Shown one piece after another: positions 15,559 through 20,670 of a stretch of 20,670 bases of DNA. Position 1 is the stretch's first letter. Every line of letters begins with the position of its first letter. This DNA comes from J051 sp040289295. Its GTDB lineage: Bacteria > Armatimonadota > Fimbriimonadia > Fimbriimonadales > ATM1. The stretch lies in assembly GCA_040289295.1 (NCBI GenBank), contig PSLA01000030.1:1-20670 (forward strand), read 5' to 3'. The notes under the pieces are model-generated. The model searched no databases. It was not told the origin of the DNA and saw only the letters and a list, made by a program, of their open reading frames with translations. Both the position numbers and the translations under genes were made by a program.

Positions 15559-16944
15559 ATGAAACGCGCACGTATATTCGGATTCGTATTCCTGCTACTG
15601 CCCGTCGCTTCGCTATACGGACAGGGCGATCCGGAAGTCATTTCCAGGATCATTGACGAAGGGAAGCACAGGAACCAAGTCATCCGACACCTTGAGTACC
15701 TGTGCATACAAATCGGGCCGAGACTTACTGGCTCATCCAATTTGCAGCGCGCCTGCGAGTGGACGCGAGATCAGTTCAAGGCTTTCGGACTCGAGAATGC
15801 GCACCTTGAGCAGTGGGGTGAGATTCCGGTTGGCTTTCGCCGCGGGCCGAATCAAGTCGCACGCATGGTCCTGCCGTACGAACGAACGTTCCAGTTCACC
15901 ACCCGCGCGTGGAGCGCTGGAACGAACGGTCTCGTGCGCGGCCACGCAGTGAAGGCACCTGCCTCGGCAGAAGCCGTGGAAGGGATGAAGGACGAACTAA
16001 AGGGTGCGTGGGTAATGATGCCCCCCGGACGACGTGGCCAACAGCCGAACGAAGCACTTGATGCCGCCCTAAGAGAAGCCGGCATCGCTGGAACGATTTC
16101 ACCCGCCCCAGGTGAGTTAGTCATCACAAGCGGCTCGTACCGAGGTCTCACCTGGGACAACCTTCCCACGGATGTCGAGGTAACTGTGCGACGAAGTGAC
16201 TACGAAGCCGTCATAGGAGCGCTCGACGCCGGTCAGCAGGTCATACTCGAAATCTGGGCTGAGAACGTCTGGGAGCGTGGGCCAGTGCCCGTGTATAACG
16301 TCATCGCCGACATCCCCGGGACCCAGAAGCCCGATGAGATGGTCATCGTAAGTGGCCACCTTGATAGTTGGGATGGTCCGGGTTCGCAAGGCACATGCGA
16401 CAACGGTACGGGCACGATGGTCGCGCTCGAAGCGGCGCGGTTGCTCATGGTCAGCGGTGCCAAGCCAAAGCGCACCATCCGCTTCATTCTCTGGACGGGC
16501 GAGGAACAGGGCCTGCTCGGCTCGCGCGCCTATGTAGAGATGCACCGAGATCAAATCGATAAGATCTCCGCAGTGCTCGTGGACGACGGTGGGACGAACT
16601 ACTCCGGTGGCCTCGTGTGCATTGAGGCGATGCGCCCGATGCTGGAGAAAGCCGTGGCTCCTCTCAACGAGGCGTTTCCCGACATGCCGGTTACGATTCA
16701 AGTCGCGCCCTCCATGCCGCGCGGCGGAGGTAGCGACCATGCGCCATTCAACGCGGTCGGCGTGCCGGGATTCTTTTGGCGAGAGACCGGCGTGGCCAAC
16801 TACACATATGTGCATCACACACAGCACGACAACATCGCCGCTGCGATCCACCCCTACCTGTTCCAATCGAGCGTAGCTGCGGCGGTGACGGCGTACAACC
16901 TCGCGTGCGCCGACACGATGTTGCCCCGGCAACAAGGGGGGTAA
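15559..16944 (+). CDS. Secreted M28 family aminopeptidase/carboxypeptidase Q-like
   Basis: The 461-residue protein starts with a clear signal peptide (MKR, then hydrophobic residues to about 19, then SLYGQ). The M28 di-zinc site is complete: H267 in SGHLDSWD, bridging D281 in CDNGTGT, catalytic E315 with E316 in WTGEEQGLLGS, D393 in GGGSDHAPF and H420 in YVHHTQHD. A PA-like insert (about residues 110-235) precedes the catalytic part, as in carboxypeptidase Q and related secreted M28 enzymes. It is expected to trim peptides outside the cytoplasm, perhaps products of the S8 enzyme next to it. GAGGAC touches the ATG at unusually short spacing. The gene ends 12 bases before a strong hairpin. Exact specificity cannot be told. 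Confidence 0.92.
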   Translation: MKRARIFGFVFLLLPVASLYGQGDPEVISRIIDEGKHRNQVIRHLEYLCIQIGPRLTGSSNLQRACEWTRDQFKAFGLENAHLEQWGEIPVGFRRGPNQVARMVLPYERTFQFTTRAWSAGTNGLVRGHAVKAPASAEAVEGMKDELKGAWVMMPPGRRGQQPNEALDAALREAGIAGTISPAPGELVITSGSYRGLTWDNLPTDVEVTVRRSDYEAVIGALDAGQQVILEIWAENVWERGPVPVYNVIADIPGTQKPDEMVIVSGHLDSWDGPGSQGTCDNGTGTMVALEAARLLMVSGAKPKRTIRFILWTGEEQGLLGSRAYVEMHRDQIDKISAVLVDDGGTNYSGGLVCIEAMRPMLEKAVAPLNEAFPDMPVTIQVAPSMPRGGGSDHAPFNAVGVPGFFWRETGVANYTYVHHTQHDNIAAAIHPYLFQSSVAAAVTAYNLACADTMLPRQQGG

Positions 16945-16955
16945 TGAGGGGCAAA

Positions 16956-17006
16956 GCGGTCCGCTTCCGGTATCCTATAAGCGGTGCACCAGCCGGAGCG
17001 GACCGC
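16956..17006 (+). promoter_or_regulatory. Strong hairpin enclosing the dusB start codon
   Basis: GCGGTCCGCT plus CCGG (16956-16970, one bulged T at 16966) pairs with CCGGAGCGGACCGC (16993-17006), giving 14 Watson-Crick pairs. The 22-base loop contains the putative -10 TATCCT, an in-frame TAA at 16978-16980 and the dusB GTG at 16984 within the palindrome GGTGCACC. CCCCTTTCTTTCC follows. It can be read as an intrinsic terminator for the M28 gene, as a structure hiding the dusB start in read-through RNA, or as a DNA operator over the dusB promoter. Confidence 0.5.
16971..16976 (+). promoter_or_regulatory. Putative -10 box for a leaderless dusB transcript
   Basis: TATCCT ends seven bases before the GTG at 16984, so transcription would be expected to begin at or next to the start codon. 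No Shine-Dalgarno can be found before this GTG, which is consistent with leaderless initiation. No -35 hexamer is evident. Confidence 0.4.
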
Positions 17007-18042
17007 CCCTTTCTTTCCAAAGCCGACCCCTTTCCGCGTCGGACCGATCGTCGTTGACCCGCCGATTCTGCTCGCGCCCATGGAGGATATAACCTCGGCG
17101 CCTTTCCGCCGCATCTGCAAGCGAATCGCGAATCCGGGCTTGATGTTCACCGAGTTCGTGTCCTCGATGGCGGTAAGACACAACCCCCGACGCGCCATTC
17201 CGAAGATGCGCATCTACGACGACGAGCGACCTTTGGGAATTCAGATCTTCGGCGGCGACCCGGGCGCGATGGCGGAGGCCGCTCGCGTCTGCCAAGAGAT
17301 GGGCGCGGACATAGTGGACATCAACATGGGGTGCTGGGTGCCAAAGGTGTGTCGAACCGGAGCCGGGGCAGCGCTGCTCAAAGAGCCCGACCTCGCCGTG
17401 CGAATCGTCCGCGCCGTCGTGCGCGCGGTCTCATTACCGGTGACAGTGAAAGTGCGCGCGGGCTGGACCTGGTGTCTGTTCGCCGCCCCCGAGCTGGCGA
17501 AACGATTCGAAGATGAAGGTGCGAAGATGATCACTCTGCACGCGCGGTTTGCCAAGCAAGGGTTTGAGGGTCGCGCCGACTGGCGACTCATCGAGCAAAT
17601 GCGAGAGGCTCTTTCGGTGCCTCTCGTTGGCAACGGCGACGTGCGATCGGCTGATGACGCGCTTCGGATGTTTCAAGAGACCGGATGCGATGGCGTTATG
17701 GTCGGCCGCGCGGCGGTGTCGAATCCGTGGCGGTTGAGAGGCATCATCGAGGGCGCGATGGGCCTCCGTGTCTCGCCAGAGCCATCGATCGAAGAGCGAT
17801 GCGCTGTCGCGCTTGAACACGTGCGACTGATGATCGCGGAGCAAGAACATGCGCAAGTGAAGAAGTTCGACCCGGAGACGCTGGCCGTGCGGCGGCTTCG
17901 TGGACTACTGCATCTCTACGTGAAGGGTGTGCCGGGCGCCGCCCAGATTCGGCATGAGCTGACGCGCGCCTCGACATGTTCTGAGGTGGAGGCGACCCTT
18001 AGGAAATTGCTTTCGGGCGCTTCCGCGCGAACGCCTGCCTGA
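16984..18042 (+). CDS. dusB: tRNA-dihydrouridine synthase (DusB type)
   Basis: Dus enzymes use FMN and NADPH to reduce specific uridines in tRNA. The 352-residue protein has the TIM-barrel start ILLAPMEDITSAPFR, the catalytic cysteine C117 in DINMGCWVPKVCRTGAG, then VKVRAGW, TLHARFAKQGFEGRADW, the FMN phosphate site VGNGDVRSADDA and GCDGVMVGRAAVSNPW. A helical C-terminal RNA-binding domain follows. The usual GCPVxKV reads GCWVPKV, with tryptophan next to the nucleophile. The start is forced: TAA lies two codons before the GTG and no other initiation codon occurs before the LAPM motif. The GTG has no ribosome site and lies in a hairpin loop. The gene converges on recR. Confidence 0.93.
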   Translation: MHQPERTAPFFPKPTPFRVGPIVVDPPILLAPMEDITSAPFRRICKRIANPGLMFTEFVSSMAVRHNPRRAIPKMRIYDDERPLGIQIFGGDPGAMAEAARVCQEMGADIVDINMGCWVPKVCRTGAGAALLKEPDLAVRIVRAVVRAVSLPVTVKVRAGWTWCLFAAPELAKRFEDEGAKMITLHARFAKQGFEGRADWRLIEQMREALSVPLVGNGDVRSADDALRMFQETGCDGVMVGRAAVSNPWRLRGIIEGAMGLRVSPEPSIEERCAVALEHVRLMIAEQEHAQVKKFDPETLAVRRLRGLLHLYVKGVPGAAQIRHELTRASTCSEVEATLRKLLSGASARTPA

Positions 18043-18195
18043 GGACAAGGGTCTCCTTCCCTCCCCGCCAGTGCGGTGCCGCTTTCGAGGTCTCCGTTGC
18101 TGTCAAGGTTGGACGCCTGCGATGTCCTCGGGTTGCGAGCTTGCGGCGAGGAGCGTTGGAGTGCCAAACGCGCCTACACCACTGTTCGCCATCAC

Positions 18196-18248
18196 CACCA
18201 GCTTTTTTACGCGCCGATGGATCCTGGATTGGCGATTTTCTTCTGGTG
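18196..18248 (+). terminator. Intrinsic terminator between convergent dusB and recR
   Basis: CGCCGAT (18212-18218) pairs with ATTGGCG (18228-18234, one G-U) around a nine-base loop, followed by ATTTTCTTCT, a typical terminator tail for dusB. An outer pair CACCAG (18196-18201) with CTGGTG (18243-18248) brackets it, and TTTTTT at 18203-18208 would read as A-rich on the minus strand. I see nothing else in the gene-free 18043-18257. Confidence 0.6.
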
Positions 18249-18257
18249 CGAGCCTGT

Positions 18258-18854
18258 TTACATCTCCCGACGGTACTCAAACGCGCTGAGCAAGGTGGCT
18301 TGGTCAGCGTAGTCGAGTTCCGCGCCGACTGCGATGCCCTGGGCAAGTCGCGTTACCAGAACGCCAAGAGGCTTGAGTATCTGCGCGAGATACAGCGCAG
18401 TCGCGTCTCCCTCTACCGTTGGGCTGGTTGCTAGGATTACCTCCTTGACCGTTCCCCCCTCCAGGCGGGACAGGAGCTCGCGCATCTTCAAGTCCTTGGG
18501 GCCGATGCCGTCCATGGGCGACAGCAGCCCGTGAAGGACGTGGTAAACGCCTCGAAACTCGTTGATCCGCTCGATGGCTGCAACGTCGCGAACGTCGGCA
18601 ACCACGCAAATCTGTGCATGGTTTCGCCGTGGATCTGAACAGATATCACATGAGTCGGATTCGGTGAACGCCTGGCATTTGTCGCACAGGCGGATCGTGG
18701 CTCGAGCCATGGTGAGTGTCTCCGCGAAGCGCAGGACCTCCTCCTCGGGCCGCCTCAGGATGTGGAGAGCGAGCCGCTGTGCAGACTTCGGGCCCACGCC
18801 GGGCAGTTTCTCGAACTCGGCGACGAGCGCAGCCAGGTTCTTGCTGAAGAGCAC
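18258..18854 (-). CDS. recR: Recombination mediator RecR
   Basis: RecR works with RecO (and RecF) to load RecA on SSB-coated single-stranded DNA at gaps. The 198-residue length is standard. It has the helix-hairpin-helix KLPGVGPKSAQRLALHIL near residue 16, a four-cysteine zinc finger CDKCQAFTESDSCDIC at about residues 57-72, the Toprim strand ICVVADVRDVAAIE, LHGLLSPMDGIGPKDL, and the conserved end PLGVLVTRLAQGIAVGAELDYADQATL. The GTG start follows the ebfC stop with no base between (TAGGTG), so translation is coupled. It is the last gene of dnaX-ebfC-recR, a widely conserved order. Confidence 0.97.
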   Translation of the reverse strand: MLFSKNLAALVAEFEKLPGVGPKSAQRLALHILRRPEEEVLRFAETLTMARATIRLCDKCQAFTESDSCDICSDPRRNHAQICVVADVRDVAAIERINEFRGVYHVLHGLLSPMDGIGPKDLKMRELLSRLEGGTVKEVILATSPTVEGDATALYLAQILKPLGVLVTRLAQGIAVGAELDYADQATLLSAFEYRREM

Positions 18855-19184
18855 CTAAACGTCCAGGCCGGGTGGAAGCGGCATCCCGCCCGTTATCTCC
18901 TGCATCTTTTCTTGACGGAGTTGCGCAGCCTTGGCGTGCCCCTCTCGCAGTGCGAGGAGCAGGCAGTCCTCAAGGTTCTCGATTTCCTGCGGGTTGACGA
19001 GCGACGGGTCAATGTGAACGGAGAGCGGCTCGCCGACGCCGTTAAACCGGACGCGCACCCCATCGCGCTCCACTTCGACTTCTTCGAGGCGCAGTTCCTT
19101 CTCAAGGTTCTGCGCTCGGCGCATCGCTTCTTGCGCCTGCTTCATAAGTGCTCCCATGTTGCCAAGTCCTTTCGGTATCTTCAT
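18855..19184 (-). CDS. ebfC: YbaB/EbfC family nucleoid-associated protein
   Basis: The 109-residue protein is a small DNA-binding dimer of the YbaB/EbfC family, found almost always between dnaX and recR. It shows a methionine/glutamine-rich first helix (GNMGALMKQAQEAMRRAQNLEKEL), the central strands VEVERDGVRVRFNGVGEPLSVHIDPSLV, and the helix LEDCLLLALREGHAKAAQL with a GGMPLPPGL tail. It starts three bases after the dnaX stop, with GAGGA ten bases upstream, and directly abuts recR. Its precise role in recombination or gene expression is not settled for the family. Confidence 0.96.
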   Translation of the reverse strand: MKIPKGLGNMGALMKQAQEAMRRAQNLEKELRLEEVEVERDGVRVRFNGVGEPLSVHIDPSLVNPQEIENLEDCLLLALREGHAKAAQLRQEKMQEITGGMPLPPGLDV

Positions 19185-19187
19185 CGT

Positions 19188-20670
19188 CTACGAATCCTCG
19201 GGAATCGCGCCCATTACGTCGACCACAGCGTTTGCGAGTTCGTTGCCTTCCACAACCTCGGATTGTACCTTGCCACTCGGCTTAGGCTCGGAGCCGCCAC
19301 CGTTGTTTCCTGGCGTGAACTCCACCCTCCACCCATCCTCGCCGATGACCTCACAGACCGTCTCGTTCACCGTTTCCATGATGCGCGGAAGCTGCGAACT
19401 CCGCTGCAACCTATCGTACACAAAGCGGGTTGCCAGACCGACAACGATTCTCTTCTCAGAGGCGGACCGCACGGCGGAGCCTTGCAACGTCTGCTTCATC
19501 TTTGGATATTTTTCGATGAGGCGGCGCGTCGCCTCCTCCCACTGTGCCGCGAGGGCGGATGGCGCGCGGGGCCGGGACGATGCATTCGGCGCAAGGGCTG
19601 GAGACGTGGCTACCTGGGCTGGAGCGACTGCCGCGACCGCATCCGTTTTGTTACGTGCGGTTGACGCAGGAGGCGTCGGTACATTTACATCGGCGATCGG
19701 CTCGGGCGGCCGAGCCAAGCGAAGCAGCGCCAGCTCAACCCACACCCTGGGCAGCGTAACGTCACGCACATCGCGCACCGAGTGAACCAGTTCTGCCTGG
19801 TATCGTAGAATGCGGTCTGCGCCGAGTTCTTTGGCCAGGGCCACCTCCTCTTCGGTTGCGCCGGCTTCGGCGGGGATATAGAGGGCACGCGTCAGTTCGT
19901 TCAGTCGCAGGGCAAGGCTCTCTACAACGGCTTTAGGCTCCTTTCCCTGCTGAATAAGGGCAGCCACTTGCTCCAAAACCGGTTGTGGCTCCCCTGCTGC
20001 GATGCAACGCAGCAACTCGTCGAGCGCTTCCTCCGAGACGAGGCCTAGCTGGGTCAGGACCGCATCACGGGTAAGTTTGCCGCTCACGGTGAGGTGCACC
20101 TGTTCGAGCAACGTCAGGGCATCTCGATATCCGCCGTCAGACATCCTTGCGATGGCACGCAACGCCTCTTCGTCGAACTCGATGCCCTCTTGCTCACACA
20201 CGAAACGCAGGTGACCCTCGATCTGTCGCAGCGTGCCACGGCGGAACTCGTACTTCTGACACCTGCTGCGGATTGTGATCGGCACCTTGTGCAATTCGGT
20301 AGTAGCGAGGATGAACACGACGTGCGGCGGCGGTTCCTCGATGGTCTTCAACAGCGCGTCGAAGCCCTTCTGAGACAGGTCATGCACCTCGTCAATGATG
20401 AAGATTCGGTACCTCGCCTCCATCGGGGCATAGTTGGATTGAGCGACGATGTGCGCGCGCACCTGATCCACGCCCGACTCGCTGGCTGCGTCCATCTCAG
20501 TCACGTCCGGCAAGCTTCCGGAGGCAATCTCCTTGCAAAACCTGCACTCAAGGCAGGGCGTTGGCGTTATGCCGTTCTCGCAGCAAAGACACTTGGCGAG
20601 GATTCTGGCGGCGCTGGTTTTGCCCGAGCCACGCGGCCCGGTAAAGAGATACGCGTGTGCGATTCTCCCA
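19188..20670 (-). CDS. dnaX: DNA polymerase III subunits gamma/tau, 5'-truncated
   Basis: DnaX is the AAA+ motor of the clamp loader that places the beta clamp on primed DNA. The fragment (493 residues) begins at GRIAHAYLFTGPRGSGKTS, so about 40 N-terminal residues lie beyond the window. The Walker A (GPRGSGKTS), the zinc module with its cysteines (KCLCCENG, then CLECRFC), Walker B IIDEVHDLS, sensor 1 (ATTELHKVPITIRSRCQKYEF) and sensor 2 (GGYRDALTLLEQ) are all present. Domain III follows, then an Ala/Pro-rich linker (PTPPASTARN onward) and a C-terminal domain with QWEEATRRLIEKYPKMKQTL, as in tau. No slippery A-run for a gamma-type frameshift is seen. It heads the dnaX-ebfC-recR operon. Confidence 0.96.
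   Translation of the reverse strand, partial: GRIAHAYLFTGPRGSGKTSAARILAKCLCCENGITPTPCLECRFCKEIASGSLPDVTEMDAASESGVDQVRAHIVAQSNYAPMEARYRIFIIDEVHDLSQKGFDALLKTIEEPPPHVVFILATTELHKVPITIRSRCQKYEFRRGTLRQIEGHLRFVCEQEGIEFDEEALRAIARMSDGGYRDALTLLEQVHLTVSGKLTRDAVLTQLGLVSEEALDELLRCIAAGEPQPVLEQVAALIQQGKEPKAVVESLALRLNELTRALYIPAEAGATEEEVALAKELGADRILRYQAELVHSVRDVRDVTLPRVWVELALLRLARPPEPIADVNVPTPPASTARNKTDAVAAVAPAQVATSPALAPNASSRPRAPSALAAQWEEATRRLIEKYPKMKQTLQGSAVRSASEKRIVVGLATRFVYDRLQRSSQLPRIMETVNETVCEVIGEDGWRVEFTPGNNGGGSEPKPSGKVQSEVVEGNELANAVVDVMGAIPEDS

Noticed and set aside
18043..18257. Short plus-strand open frames (for example 18071-18289) in the dusB-recR gap
   Set aside because: They lack ribosome sites, run into recR antisense, and the region is better explained as a terminator.
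18762..19664. A 300-codon plus-strand open frame over ebfC and dnaX
   Set aside because: It is antisense to clear, conserved genes, and its translation is rich in His, Arg and Leu with no family resemblance.

Overview
The window (about 60% GC by eye) is a stretch of bacterial chromosome carrying mostly housekeeping genes, with an accessory block in the middle. It has no tRNA, rRNA, insertion sequence, CRISPR array or recognisable prophage. Lineage cannot be fixed from sequence alone. The coaD / SepIVA-like / DUF177 order is one I know from Actinomycetota. RNase J, long secreted S8 peptidases with a C-terminal beta domain, and a GT4+GH130 pair are common in Armatimonadota, Chloroflexota and related phyla. 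An Armatimonadota-type organism is my best guess, at about even odds.

Layout. (1) 1-5798, plus strand: a tight run of acs (cut by the window edge and containing a 10-N gap), coaD, a SepIVA-like coiled-coil gene, yceD (DUF177), plsX, fabH and an AI-2E family membrane protein. Gaps are 36 bases or fewer and plsX/fabH overlap, so this looks like one operon joining acetyl-CoA and CoA supply to phospholipid and fatty-acid initiation, with a putative envelope-growth protein inside. (2) 5800-10717, minus strand: GH130 phosphorylase, then a GT4 transferase fused to a helical C-terminal domain, then RNase J. (3) 10821-16944, plus strand: three peptidase genes, M14 (cytoplasmic), S8 (exported, frameshifted) and M28 (exported). 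Between M14 and S8 lies a small gene resembling the Acb2/Tad1 hairpin family of phage cyclic-nucleotide sponges, preceded by an elaborate inverted-repeat structure. (4) 16984-18042, plus strand: dusB, whose only possible start codon has no Shine-Dalgarno and sits in the loop of a strong hairpin. (5) 18258-20670, minus strand: the dnaX-ebfC-recR operon, with dnaX cut at its 5' end by the window edge.

The best candidates for something undescribed are the Acb2/Tad1-like gene at 12693-13004 with its structured upstream element at 12504-12590, and the hairpin-embedded, apparently leaderless dusB start. The largest gene-free stretch is 18043-18257, which holds a likely terminator for dusB. No gene-free stretch exceeds 300 bases.
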